This document shows, in pieces, positions 44,817 through 54,111 of a stretch of 64,000 nt of DNA. The stretch lies in IMG/VR virus record IMGVR_UViG_3300025545_000003, positions 42,831-106,830 of that record; one strand, given 5' to 3'. Below the pieces are notes generated by a model. It saw nothing but the letters and a program-made list of their open reading frames with translations. It ran no database searches and had not been told where the DNA came from. The translations under genes were made by a program, and so were the position numbers. The stretch comes from a virus. Position 1 is the stretch's first letter. Each line of letters starts with the position of its first letter.

Positions 44817-46177
44817 CACATCAACAGGGAATCCGAACCAGCCTCTTTCACACAGCGGCGGGCCTCCGCCACGATAGAAGCCGCACGGTGGGGGCTGACG
44901 CCCTCCTCGTGAGCGATCTCCTTGACGGTGAACCCACAGACCCGCATGCGGATGATGCCGACGTAGCGCATCCACGCCTTCGGCTTCTTCTCCCGCACGA
45001 TGTCCTCGATCCGCTCCATGATCCCTTCGAACTGGATCCAGTCGTCTACGGCGTTGGGGGCGTCCAAGGGTTCAGAGGCGATGTCCATCATTTCGCCTGC
45101 GTGCCCGTCATCGCCACGCTGCCACACGATCCGGGGGTCGGACATGGGAGCCGTAACGACGCCGTGCTGACGCTCCGACTGAGTCCGTGCCCCGTACAGT
45201 TCCCGTGCGACGGGGTCTTTCCCCTCGTCCCGGATGTCCGTGTAACCGGCCCGGACAGCGTAGGTGGACAGCAGGGAGTCGGGGATCTTCTTGCCTGCCA
45301 GAATCCGCTCTCTCAGGCTGTCACGCTGGATCAACCGCAGGAGACAGTTCTGGACGTGGTCCTCGACCCGGTTCGTGCGGGCTGAGATAGGGAGCTTCTT
45401 CGCCACGGCACCGGCCATCATCTTCATCAGGTCGCCCTGGTGGCCGCCGGTCTCCTTGATCCGCTGACCCAGGAACTCGCCCGTGAGGTTGGCCTTCTTG
45501 GCTCCGGTGAGGCGGCGGGCCTCCTCGATCCCTGCGGTGGTCAGCCGCCACTTGCCGTGTCCGGCCTTTTCCACGTAGGGGATGGCCCGGTCACAGAGGT
45601 TCTTCATGGCCCAACGGGCACGCTCCGGGGCCAGCAGGGTGCCATTGGAAGTCTTCACGTCCCAGCCACGAGGGAGGGCCGCCAAGTCGTACCCCAGAAC
45701 CTGGAACACGTCCGGGAGAATCTCCTTGAAACTCAAGGGGTCAGGCTCGTAGTCGGTGGCCTGACCCAGCGCCTTGAGGATGGGTTCGTGGAATAGGGCG
45801 GGGGACGGAGCGGGGAGGGGACGGGGGCACAGCTTCTCGGCGAGGGCTACCCCTGCATCGGTGAGTCCCCACTTGCCACGGTGGCCGGTCAAGACCATCG
45901 GATTCTGGGAACGCCAGTGGAGGCGACGGTACGAGTACCAGATGCGCCGGTCGAAGCCGTTGGGCTTGTCCCGACCGGGGCGCTGCCAGCCGTCCTTCGG
46001 GTCGCCGTACTGACTGAGGTTGTCCGGGTCGTACCCGGCGTCACGGATCACGTCGGGGAGGATGTCCGCACTAGAGACCAGAATCCCGCTTTTGAAGTCG
46101 GTGGCCTTGCCTAGCTGCTTGATCAGGTGGGGCGTGAACTGTTGGGGAGACGGGAGACAGGGATTCACATTGGTCAT
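44813..46177 (-). CDS. Sigma-factor-like protein with winged helices
   Basis: 454 residues, AAGGAGG before the ATG. Two N-terminal winged-helix-like repeats (L-I-K-Q-L-G-K-A-T-D-F, W-G-L-T-D-A-G; and I-L-K-A-L-G-Q-A-T-D-Y, W-R-L-T-T-A-G) precede a region like sigma 2 (V-E-D-H-V-Q-N-C-L-L-R-L-I). The end has a sigma-4-like helix-turn-helix (G-F-T-V-K-E-I-A-H-E-E-G-V-S). It could redirect host RNA polymerase to the phage promoters. The gene has a normal sigma70-like promoter of its own, as expected for an early regulator. Confidence 0.6.
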   Translation of the reverse strand: MTNVNPCLPSPQQFTPHLIKQLGKATDFKSGILVSSADILPDVIRDAGYDPDNLSQYGDPKDGWQRPGRDKPNGFDRRIWYSYRRLHWRSQNPMVLTGHRGKWGLTDAGVALAEKLCPRPLPAPSPALFHEPILKALGQATDYEPDPLSFKEILPDVFQVLGYDLAALPRGWDVKTSNGTLLAPERARWAMKNLCDRAIPYVEKAGHGKWRLTTAGIEEARRLTGAKKANLTGEFLGQRIKETGGHQGDLMKMMAGAVAKKLPISARTNRVEDHVQNCLLRLIQRDSLRERILAGKKIPDSLLSTYAVRAGYTDIRDEGKDPVARELYGARTQSERQHGVVTAPMSDPRIVWQRGDDGHAGEMMDIASEPLDAPNAVDDWIQFEGIMERIEDIVREKKPKAWMRYVGIIRMRVCGFTVKEIAHEEGVSPHRAASIVAEARRCVKEAGSDSLLMC

Positions 46178-46290
46178 CCGGGGTTCCTCCTTAGGCAATC
46201 GCTCTTTCGAGCATGAGCCTTGGCTGGGTTTCGACCACCAACTTGAACGGGCTTTCTTACGAGCAGGTTGCGGTGGTGGCCTGTGCCTTG

Positions 46291-46318
46291 AATGTACCAC
46301 GCTCCTGTTGCCTGTCAA
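46291..46318 (-). promoter_or_regulatory. Sigma70-like promoter of the sigma-like gene
   Basis: Minus strand TTGACA (46318-46313), 16 bp, TACATT (46296-46291). It lacks the phage motif and looks like a host promoter. Confidence 0.65.
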
Positions 46319-46357
46319 GGAAAACGCCATCCTAGATTCTGGAATGATAACAAGAAC

Positions 46358-46387
46358 TTGCACGTCGCTCGGTGTTCGTTCTATACT
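46358..46387 (+). promoter_or_regulatory. Sigma70-like promoter
   Basis: TTGCAC (46358-46363), 18 bp, TATACT (46382-46387), 35 bp before the gene at 46423. It is divergent from the sigma-like gene's promoter. Confidence 0.68.
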
Positions 46388-46422
46388 GGTGTCGTGGTAG
46401 ACAGTGCTGAAAGGAAGCCAGC

Positions 46423-47607
46423 ATGACGCTGAACACATTGAAAAGAGACCTGGTGGCCCTCAACCGTGTTGCCCGGGATCTAGCATCCCGTGAGGCCGCT
46501 GCGGTCACCGATACGGACAAGCTGACACACAGGGTGGCCTCCCGCTGGGTGTCCGGTGCGTCCGGTGCCATGCGCCGTGAGTACGACATCATGCTTCGCC
46601 TCCAGACGCTAGAGGGTGCGGCCAACGTCAAGGACGGCATCTGGTGGAAGAAGGGCAAGCGCGGCCTTCCTCTGGCACAGGCGGCGTTTGAGAAGGCCAC
46701 AGTAGACCCCGAGTGGTTCTCCACCGGCTACACCCGCATGTATGAGGCGGTCGAGGCCAACGTGGCCCGTACCATCTCGTCGATGGGCCTGCCGGTCGAG
46801 GCGGACGAACTCATCAATCTGACCCTGATGGGCCAGTCGTTGACGAAGGAGGACAAGGCGGCCACGCCGATCCCCCGGTCAGCAGGCAAGACCTTGAAGA
46901 GCGGGATCCTGTCCGGCAAGGAGTCCCCTGTCATGGTCGGCAAGGGTGTCATCGCCTCGTGGATCAAGCAGAAGCTCATTACCCTCAAGCGTGACGCCCC
47001 TCCCGAACAGGAGATGCCCACGGACGAGGACGGCAAGGACTACGAGTTCGCTGCCCCGAGTGATGAGCCGGAGCCCGAATACAGCACCCCGCATGAGTTC
47101 CTGTCAGCCATCACCTACCGTAAGATGGGTGACCCGTTGGGCAAGAAGTTCCGTGCCTTGATGAAGAAGGCGTTTACCAACAACCGGGACTGGTCCCCCG
47201 CCATGCTGTACTGGCTGGAGCAGGCCGAGAAGGGCCGCTTCGTGCAGAGGAACCAGATGGCCGATTGGGCGAACATCTCACCCGGCAGCTTCTCCGTGAA
47301 CTACTGGAAGGCCGCTTGGGCGGCGTTCTTCAAGGAACTGTGGGCCGACAAGAGCCTCCTCAAGGAGATCAAGAAGCGCCTACAGGCCGAGGAATTGTTC
47401 GACGAGATCGTCAAGCCCGACCTGACCAAGCTCAAGGACGGCAACCCGCTGTCCATCATCCTCCCCCGCAACCGGAACCGTAAAAAGAAGAAGGCCGACA
47501 GGGACATGGTCGAGCACGTCACCACCCGGTGGATGGACGGCAGCATCATCGAGAAAGTCGTCCACCGTCATGTCGCCGAAAGGCCCGACAGCGTCCCGGT
47601 TTCCTGA
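46423..47607 (+). CDS. Hypothetical protein
   Basis: 394 residues behind AAAGGAAG. The N-terminus (L-K-R-D-L-V-A-L-N-R-V-A-R) and the sequence R-V-A-S-R-W-V-S resemble starts of other large proteins of this phage. A central helical region and a basic end (R-N-R-N-R-K-K-K-K) suggest nucleic-acid contact. Its host-like promoter suggests early expression. No family recognised. Confidence 0.65.
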   Translation: MTLNTLKRDLVALNRVARDLASREAAAVTDTDKLTHRVASRWVSGASGAMRREYDIMLRLQTLEGAANVKDGIWWKKGKRGLPLAQAAFEKATVDPEWFSTGYTRMYEAVEANVARTISSMGLPVEADELINLTLMGQSLTKEDKAATPIPRSAGKTLKSGILSGKESPVMVGKGVIASWIKQKLITLKRDAPPEQEMPTDEDGKDYEFAAPSDEPEPEYSTPHEFLSAITYRKMGDPLGKKFRALMKKAFTNNRDWSPAMLYWLEQAEKGRFVQRNQMADWANISPGSFSVNYWKAAWAAFFKELWADKSLLKEIKKRLQAEELFDEIVKPDLTKLKDGNPLSIILPRNRNRKKKKADRDMVEHVTTRWMDGSIIEKVVHRHVAERPDSVPVS

Positions 47608-48330
47608 ACCCCACTCATCCTGCCCCCTTACAGCCCCCTCTGTTTCCTTGACGTCGTGCCCTAACGGCGACTACCCTTTGTACTTGGTTCGACCGACCGA
47701 CCTGATCTCTGAAAATGAGACGTACTGTTGCCGCTCCGGTGCCGTTGAGTACTGGTCCCCTTGGGGATCGTGGAAAGCCACTGGAGGCAGAGAGTCATAG
47801 TCCTAATGACTTGGCAGGTATCCGGGTAACCGGAGGGGAAGCCATTGAGCTTTGAGAGCGCCCCCACAGGACGGTCTGTTCTTTGAACATGTCGAACCTC
47901 GTCATCTGCGGGACTCCTTGGTCCCCTCGATGGTGAAGGTGATTTGAGGTTTGCCCTTTCCGTATGGGAGAGGGCCTGGATGGGAGCCTTCAGGTGTAAC
48001 GAGGAACGCACCTGACCCCGGGTAGCCCATCACGGACTGCGGTAGAATGACCCTGACTCTCAGGACCATGATGAGAGAAAAGGGCGTCCGTAGGACGACC
48101 GGATGATGAGTAGGGATAGCGGTTAAGATTCCAGTGCTTGTTCTCGTCAACGTAGTAGCGACTGCAACGGCAGCCGGAAAATCCAGCGCAGGTTACCCCT
48201 AGTGGGGCTTGGGCGACGTGTATTAAAAACTCCCAAGTTTGCCTCTCCGCCAAAGTTCCACCCCAATAGTTTCAAGTTTAGACCCCGGCCTCGGTATTCT
48301 GTGTCTACGGGACCTCTGTAGGAGGGTGCT
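47608..48330 (+). other. Long gene-poor stretch, possible RNA gene
   Basis: 723 nt with no frame I can support on either strand. It holds two promoter-like segments: TTGACG with a TACCCT about 18 bp on (start of the region), and CGGTAGAAT about 280 bp before the next gene. Several short hairpins (for example GUCC-GUA-GGAC) follow the second. A TATTCT box lies 35-40 bp before the GTG at 48331. An unidentified RNA is possible. Confidence 0.4.
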
Positions 48331-48888
48331 GTGACGATCAGGACATCAGAGTACGAACGCTTCGACACCCGCAAGATGGCTGTGGGCTGCCTGCATATCC
48401 TGTTAAGCCGTGCTCATGCGGACTTCCCTGGGACTACAAGGGCTGCTCCTGCACGTTGGGTGGTTGTTCAGTTGGCCCCTGGAGGGCCTCTAGCTCCCGC
48501 CTACAAGGGCTACTTCCCCTACAAGGTCATCTGGTACGTCTGGCAAAACGTGGTCGTTCCTGTGCTGGAAGACCCGACCTACCAGATCGTGACAGAGGAC
48601 ACGACGTCCCTGCGTGTGTCGTTGAACCAAGCCCTGATTGAGGAGGGTGACTACAAGGGGGTGACCGACAAGATCGAAGCAGCCCTGATCGTCCGTCTCA
48701 AGGAACAGGGTATGGTACAACCGGATGCAGAACCGGAGTCGTCCAGCACGCTGGTTGATCCTGTTGCACCCGGGGAGCCTATCGTCCTGCCTGACACAGA
48801 CCCCATGGACACGGGGGACTCCCTTGTGTGGCCGGAGGGGCACCCCAAGTTGACGTACCCCGAAGTGGATGGAGGCCCCAATGGCTGA
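48331..48888 (+). CDS. Hypothetical protein
   Basis: 185 residues, GTG start behind GGAGGG. First 120 residues mixed alpha/beta with W-V-V-V-Q-L and W-Y-V-W-Q; the last 60 are acidic and Pro-rich (E-P-E-S-S, D-P-M-D-T-G-D). No family recognised. Confidence 0.65.
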   Translation: MTIRTSEYERFDTRKMAVGCLHILLSRAHADFPGTTRAAPARWVVVQLAPGGPLAPAYKGYFPYKVIWYVWQNVVVPVLEDPTYQIVTEDTTSLRVSLNQALIEEGDYKGVTDKIEAALIVRLKEQGMVQPDAEPESSSTLVDPVAPGEPIVLPDTDPMDTGDSLVWPEGHPKLTYPEVDGGPNG

Positions 48889-49099
48889 CGAGAAGAAAAA
48901 GGTTCCTGTCCCCAAGACGCTCTGGATCAAGTGCCGTGCGAGTGAGAAGTGTGAGGGCAACCAGGCCGAGATCATCATGCAGCGGGCACAGAAGCCCATG
49001 GGTCGTGCTGGGGGAGCCTTCAACCTGGCGGAGCGGGCCGGAAAGCTCATCAGATATCGCTGTACGACCTGCAAGGGCATCTTCCAGATCGGTCAGTAG
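48881..49099 (+). CDS. Small zinc-ribbon-like protein
   Basis: 72 residues behind GGAGG, overlapping the previous gene by 8 nt. Four Cys form two pairs: K-C-R-A-S-E-K-C and Y-R-C-T-T-C-K-G, so a zinc ribbon is likely. No family recognised. It precedes the clamp-loader genes. Confidence 0.65.
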   Translation: MADEKKKVPVPKTLWIKCRASEKCEGNQAEIIMQRAQKPMGRAGGAFNLAERAGKLIRYRCTTCKGIFQIGQ

Positions 49100-49147
49100 G
49101 CTCCTCGCCCGCTTTCCTCGGGTAAGATTCCCTTACAGGAGGTAAGC

Positions 49148-49810
49148 GTGGCATCCTGCATATTGCTCCACGGGCCTGGTGCCCGACAAGCCGCATACAG
49201 CAAGGCCATCGAGGTCGGTCACCTGTCAGGTGATTTCGGAGACACAGAGGAGAAGCGGGCCAAGCCCAAGAAGGACCAGACCCTCTTCTCCCTGAATGTC
49301 GCCGAAGCCCGTGAAGCGATGGCCCTACTGTTGGACACCCCCCTCTATGACTCCGTCGGTTGCGTCGTCATAGGCCCCGTGGACGAGGCACAAGCCAAGG
49401 CGACCGACGTCCTGCTCAAAGGGATCGAGGAGTTCGCTGAAGGCGTCGTGCAGCCGATCCTGTGGGCCTACGACTATGGCTCAGTGTCCGCTACCGTGCG
49501 CTCCCGGTGCATGGAACAGTGGGTGCCGGGAGCGGGCGAGTCCGACGAGGATGAAGACCTTGTGGCCACGGCGTGGGTCGCGGTGGACAACGCCCTGTCC
49601 GGTGACGTCCACCTAATCCCGTCTGATGTCCAGAAGTTCGCCAAGAAGACCCGGGATGTGCTGTCCTTCTTGAAGGCGTCGGCTGATGCGGTCAGTACAG
49701 ACCTGGACTGCCCCAAGAGACGGGCGCTGTGGGAACGGCTACGCAAGGTGGCCTCGCACTACAACCCGACGCCGACGGAGTTGATCTCCGCCTTGATGGG
49801 GGTGGGCTGA
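49148..49810 (+). CDS. DNA polymerase III delta'-like clamp-loader subunit
   Basis: 220 residues, GTG start behind AGGAGG, with a TAAGAT box upstream. The pattern I-L-L-H-G-P-G at the start, V-V-I-G-P-V-D-E-A-Q-A-K-A-T-D-V-L-L-K and later V-S-A-T-V-R-S-R-C match HolB (delta'). The P-loop lacks its Lys, as in delta', so it is structural and not an ATPase. With the next gene (delta-like) it should load a sliding clamp; the clamp and motor subunit would come from the host or elsewhere in the genome. Confidence 0.72.
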   Translation: MASCILLHGPGARQAAYSKAIEVGHLSGDFGDTEEKRAKPKKDQTLFSLNVAEAREAMALLLDTPLYDSVGCVVIGPVDEAQAKATDVLLKGIEEFAEGVVQPILWAYDYGSVSATVRSRCMEQWVPGAGESDEDEDLVATAWVAVDNALSGDVHLIPSDVQKFAKKTRDVLSFLKASADAVSTDLDCPKRRALWERLRKVASHYNPTPTELISALMGVG

Positions 49811-50805
49811 TGGCCAAAGAGAAGAAGGCACCCCCGAAGCTGGTTGCCATCGCAGGCACTGACGGGTTCAACCGTCGCCGTGCCCTCCGTAAGACCATCC
49901 TCGATCAGGAGAAGGTCGGGTGGCGTGTGTCCTACGCTGACGCCACCGACCCTATGTCCATTTGGGACGCCGCTGCGGCGGACGTGATGTTCGAAGCCCC
50001 GGTGCTGGTGGTCGTAGAGAAGCCCCACAAGGGGAAGCTCGATCTGTACCGTGAGTTCATGAAGCGGGATGAGGGCGAGTCCGTCCTGTTGCTGTACGTG
50101 GACGGGAAGCTGGACACACGGACCAAGGCGGGCAAAGCGTTCGCCGAGTTCCTGAAGAAAGAGGTGAAGGCCAAACAGATATACGACGAGGCCGAGTCCC
50201 CGTGGAAGCGTGAGGAACTGGCCGTCGAGTTCGTGATCATGGAGGCCAAGGACACCTTCGATAAGAAGATCTCGTTCCCCCTCGCCAGTGGGATCGTCCA
50301 GAGGGTCGGGACAGACAAGGGGCTCATCCACTACGAGTTGCTCAAGATGGCCGAACTGGCCTCCCTGGACGGGTCCACCACCATAGACGGCACGCACGTC
50401 AAAGGTGGCCTCGCACCTCTAGGGGTGGCCCTCACTACGCCCCTGACGAACGCCCTGTCCCGCAAGGATGGCGTGAAGGTGGCCAAGGTCCTGGACCGCA
50501 TCAAGAAGACGAACAAGGGTGACCCCACGATCTACATCTGCCGGTTGCTGGCCTCCACAGTCTACAGGTGGCTGGGTCCGCTCAGGATGAAGGCGGAGGG
50601 GATCGGGTTCAAGGAGGCCGCCCTCCGGCTGAACATCAACGAGTGGTACTACAAGAACAAGCTCGCCCCACAATCCGCCATGTGGACTCAAGGCGACGTG
50701 CAGGCTCTGATCGGCAAGCTGGCCCTCACCGAAAGAGACCTTTTGACCGGTGCCTTGAACCCCTGGATGAGTCTGACTGCTCGGCTTCTGGCCTTCTGTG
50801 GGTAG
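49810..50805 (+). CDS. DNA polymerase III delta-like clamp-loader subunit
   Basis: 331 residues, coupled by TGATG to the delta'-like gene. The layout follows HolA: an N-terminal region (A-I-A-G-T-D-G-F, V-V-V-E-K-P), L-L-L-Y-V-D-G-K-L-D, and C-terminal helices with W-Y-Y-K-N-K-L-A and L-A-L-T-E-R-D-L. Delta opens the clamp ring. Together with the delta' gene this is a two-gene clamp-loader set unusual for phages, which mostly use a two-subunit T4 type. Confidence 0.75.
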   Translation: MAKEKKAPPKLVAIAGTDGFNRRRALRKTILDQEKVGWRVSYADATDPMSIWDAAAADVMFEAPVLVVVEKPHKGKLDLYREFMKRDEGESVLLLYVDGKLDTRTKAGKAFAEFLKKEVKAKQIYDEAESPWKREELAVEFVIMEAKDTFDKKISFPLASGIVQRVGTDKGLIHYELLKMAELASLDGSTTIDGTHVKGGLAPLGVALTTPLTNALSRKDGVKVAKVLDRIKKTNKGDPTIYICRLLASTVYRWLGPLRMKAEGIGFKEAALRLNINEWYYKNKLAPQSAMWTQGDVQALIGKLALTERDLLTGALNPWMSLTARLLAFCG

Positions 50806-50943
50806 GGTGATGCGGAGGGGGTTCGTTTTCCCTTCTATGAGCCCTACTCTGATGGAGTCCATGATGAAAACCCACCCCTCTAATACAGGGTGGTGCTCGT
50901 GCCACCCCCTTGCCCGAGGCGTCTTCGTAGGAGTAGTCACACA

Positions 50944-53900
50944 ATGATTTTCAGTCAGGCTGCCGGTGACCGAAAGGTCCGTGCTTTTTCCTTGTCCAGT
51001 TCGTTCCTTGAGGAGTTCCACGGCAAGCAGCCCAACTGGGGTCCGGTAGGCTATTTCACGTTCAAGCGAACCTACGCCCGTGAGCTACCCGAGGGTGGCA
51101 CGGAGGAGTTCTGGCAGACGTGTAAGCGGGTCGTCGAGGGTTGCTTCCAGATCCAGAAGATCCACTGCCGCCGGATGGCCCTCCCGTGGAATGAGGCCAA
51201 GGGCCAGAACTCGGCGCAGGAGATGTTCCGCCGCATGTTCGATTTCAAGTTCACGCCACCGGGGCGTGGCCTGTGGATGATGGGCACGGACGTCGTGTAT
51301 AGCCGGGGCTCCGCCGCCCTCCAGAACTGCGCCTTCGTGTCCACGGACAAGCTCGCTGAAGATTTCTCCGGCCCGTTCACCTTCCTGATGGACCTCTCGA
51401 TGCTCGGCGTGGGTGTCGGTGGAGACACCAGAGGGAAAGGGGCTGTCCGTATCCAGCGCCCCGACATGTCCGTCACGCCCTACGTGGTGGATGACAGCCG
51501 GGAGGGCTGGGTGGACCTGGTCCGTACCTTGCTGGAGTCGTTCGTGGGCAAGGCCCAGTACCCGAGGGTCATCGACTACTCGCCGGTGCGGGGCCGTGGG
51601 GCAGCCATCAGCACTTTCGGGGGCGTAGCCTCCGGGCCACTCCCACTCCAGAAACTGGTCGAGGGCATCACGAAGATCCTGCTCCCCAAGGGCGTCCGGG
51701 CTGAGTTCGACGTGGACTACGACGAGGCCACGGGCAAGATCGGGAACGTGATCGTGACGTTCAAGGGCAAGAAGGCTCCCACGCCGTACCGTATCGGGTC
51801 AGCCCAGATCGTCGATGTGTTCAACTACATCGGCAAGTGCGTCGTGGCCGGTGGCGTCCGCCGGACGGCAGAGATCATGTTCGGAGAGCCCGACGACGAG
51901 GATTTCGTGACCCTCAAGCAGGACGAGGAGGCCCTCAACGACCGCCGTTGGGCGTCCAACAACTCCGTGTTCGGGTACGTGGGCATGGACTACACGGACA
52001 TCGTGGATTCCATCGCCAAGAACGGGGAGCCTGGTATCTGCTGGCTGGAGAATGCCCGTGCATACAGCCGCATGGGACACCCTGCGGACAACAAGGACTG
52101 GCGGGTCGTGGGTACGAACCCCTGCGGTGAGCAATCCCTTGAGTCCTTTGAGCTTTGCAACCTCGTGGAGACCTACCCGGCCCACCACGATGACTACGAC
52201 GACTACGAGCGCACCCTCAAGATGGCGTACCTCTACGCCAAGACCGTGACCCTCGTTCCTACACACATCCCAAGGGCCAACGCTGTCATGCAGCGCAACC
52301 GCCGCATCGGCTGTTCCATGTCTGGGATCACACAGGCGATGGCCAAGCTGGGGAGACGCTCGTTCCTGAACTGGTGCGATGAGGGCTATGACTACGTGCA
52401 GCGCCTCGACCGCATCTACTCTGAGTGGCTGGGCTGTGGCCTCTCGGTCAAGACGACGACCGTGAAGCCTTCTGGGTGCCAAGTACAGGGCACTCTCATA
52501 AACACAGAAAAGGGTATTTTCAGGCTGTCCGAGTTGGGGGATGTGCAAGGAGAGATGTGGCAGGATATTTCTGGGTGGACTTCCCTTGGGAAAAACATCA
52601 CTAAGTTCTTTGTGAATGGGGATGGTCCTACTAAGCAGTTACGGACAGAGGATGGAAATCTTCTTGAGGGCTCTTTGCCTCATCAGTACCAGGTGGTGGT
52701 TGATGGCGATGTTGTTTGGAAGAAGGTTGCTGATATTGTGGTAGGTGACCAACTTTTGGTTTCTTTGGGGGACTACCAGAACAAGACAGAGCCTTCTCTT
52801 TTTCAGGTCCCTGCCCCATACCACAATACCAAGAGCATTCTGCAACCGAAGGAGATGAGTCCTGCGTTAGCATGGTTTCTCGGGATGTTGTATGGGGATG
52901 GTTCTGTCCATAAGAAGGGGTTGCGGATATCTTTCAATCGGAAAGAGGCTTCCCTTGTCCATTTCATTTCCCAGACGGTGAAGAGTTTGTTTGGGTTGGA
53001 TGCTCTTGTGGACGATGATCACAGTATATACATCAACTCGACCCACCTTTTGGCTTACCTAGAAGCCAACCATATGCTGAAGGACTTTTCACACTCCTTG
53101 GAGATGCCTTTGGCCATACGCAGCGCAGGGGTAGACAGCATCAAAGCGTTCATCACGGGTTTGTGGCGGGCTGATGGAGCGATCTATAACCGTTCTACTT
53201 GGGGCATCTGTACGGTGTCTGAAGGTTTCGCTAGAGACCTTTTGGTCCTTTGCCGAGCTGTGGGTTTCAATGTCAAGCTGAAAAATGCGGGTCCGGGTGG
53301 TTGGGGCTCTCGGGATAGGTGGCTCATTACTTCGCGGATGGGGGAACCTGATTTGCTCCGGTATGTGTCCCGTGAATTACGGGAGCGAGTCTTTGGGGAG
53401 GGTTTGTGGTTGGATCCTGTGGTAGATGTCACGGATTCCTATAGCCCGACCTTTGATATCGAGGTTCCTGACACGAAAGAATATGTGGCGAATGGGGTGT
53501 TGTCCCACAACACCGTCAGCCTCTTGTGTGGGGCGACACCCGGTATCCACTACCCCCACTCGGAGTTCTACATCCGGCACATTCGGGTGCAGAACACGTC
53601 CCCGCTGGTCCAGGCCGCACGGGACGCAGGATTCGACGTCCACCCCGACCCCTACGCCGACGACACGTCCGTGGTGGCGTTCCCCGTCCGGGAGAACCAC
53701 TTCACGAAGGGCAAGGCGGAGGTGACGGTCTGGGAGCAGTACCTGAACGCCGAGGACTTGCAGAAGCACTGGGCCGACAACCAGGTCTCCGTCACGATCA
53801 CCTTCACGAAGGACGAGGTGCGGGATCTCAAGCCCGCACTCGAGGCTTTTGAGGATCGGCTCAAGGGTATCTCGATGTTGCCCCTGGCGGACGAGGATCA

Positions 53901-54063
53901 CGGTTACCAGTTCGCTCCGTACCAGGAGATCGATGAGGAGCAGTACGCCTCGATGGTAGCCCGCACAAAGGCCATCGACTTCGGCGGGGCCGACACCCAC
54001 GACAAGGATTCGGAAGACAAGTTCTGCACGGGTGAAGCCTGCACCATTCTCCCCCCCAAGTAG
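50944..54063 (+). CDS. Class II ribonucleotide reductase with an intein
   Basis: 1039 residues including a 345-residue intein; the exteins total about 694 residues, near the normal size of adenosylcobalamin-dependent ribonucleoside-triphosphate reductase (RTPR). Motifs: T-P-P-G-R-G-L-W, N-C-A-F-V-S, G-V-G-V-G-G-D-T, N-P-C-G-E-Q-S-L-E (active-site Cys), V-K-P-S-G..T-V-S-L-L-C-G, and a C-terminal C-T-G-E-A-C redox pair. It makes dNTPs from NTPs with B12. The intein sits at the conserved KPSG/T site. The ATG is preceded by AGGAG; a hairpin (GGGTGG/CCACCC) lies in the leader. Confidence 0.92.
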   Translation: MIFSQAAGDRKVRAFSLSSSFLEEFHGKQPNWGPVGYFTFKRTYARELPEGGTEEFWQTCKRVVEGCFQIQKIHCRRMALPWNEAKGQNSAQEMFRRMFDFKFTPPGRGLWMMGTDVVYSRGSAALQNCAFVSTDKLAEDFSGPFTFLMDLSMLGVGVGGDTRGKGAVRIQRPDMSVTPYVVDDSREGWVDLVRTLLESFVGKAQYPRVIDYSPVRGRGAAISTFGGVASGPLPLQKLVEGITKILLPKGVRAEFDVDYDEATGKIGNVIVTFKGKKAPTPYRIGSAQIVDVFNYIGKCVVAGGVRRTAEIMFGEPDDEDFVTLKQDEEALNDRRWASNNSVFGYVGMDYTDIVDSIAKNGEPGICWLENARAYSRMGHPADNKDWRVVGTNPCGEQSLESFELCNLVETYPAHHDDYDDYERTLKMAYLYAKTVTLVPTHIPRANAVMQRNRRIGCSMSGITQAMAKLGRRSFLNWCDEGYDYVQRLDRIYSEWLGCGLSVKTTTVKPSGCQVQGTLINTEKGIFRLSELGDVQGEMWQDISGWTSLGKNITKFFVNGDGPTKQLRTEDGNLLEGSLPHQYQVVVDGDVVWKKVADIVVGDQLLVSLGDYQNKTEPSLFQVPAPYHNTKSILQPKEMSPALAWFLGMLYGDGSVHKKGLRISFNRKEASLVHFISQTVKSLFGLDALVDDDHSIYINSTHLLAYLEANHMLKDFSHSLEMPLAIRSAGVDSIKAFITGLWRADGAIYNRSTWGICTVSEGFARDLLVLCRAVGFNVKLKNAGPGGWGSRDRWLITSRMGEPDLLRYVSRELRERVFGEGLWLDPVVDVTDSYSPTFDIEVPDTKEYVANGVLSHNTVSLLCGATPGIHYPHSEFYIRHIRVQNTSPLVQAARDAGFDVHPDPYADDTSVVAFPVRENHFTKGKAEVTVWEQYLNAEDLQKHWADNQVSVTITFTKDEVRDLKPALEAFEDRLKGISMLPLADEDHGYQFAPYQEIDEEQYASMVARTKAIDFGGADTHDKDSEDKFCTGEACTILPPK
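52477..53511 (+). mobile_element. Intein with LAGLIDADG endonuclease
   Basis: 345 residues from Cys-1 (after G-K-P-S-G-like K-P-S-G) to His-Asn, followed by Thr+1. Splicing blocks A (C-Q-V-Q-G-T-L) and B (G-S-L-P-H-Q-Y) and the terminal V-L-S-H-N are present. The endonuclease shows two LAGLIDADG helices (F-L-G-M-L-Y-G-D-G and I-T-G-L-W-R-A-D-G). The coding sequence is clearly richer in A/T than the exteins. It is probably active in both splicing and homing. Confidence 0.93.
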
Positions 54064-54111
54064 CCCCACAACACAGCGCTCTCGGGTATTCTCCATGACA
54101 AGGAGGGACTC

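Noticed and set aside
50806-50943. Cobalamin riboswitch before the B12-dependent reductase
   Set aside because: The leader is short and has a simple GGGTGG/CCACCC hairpin but no B12-box-like sequence.
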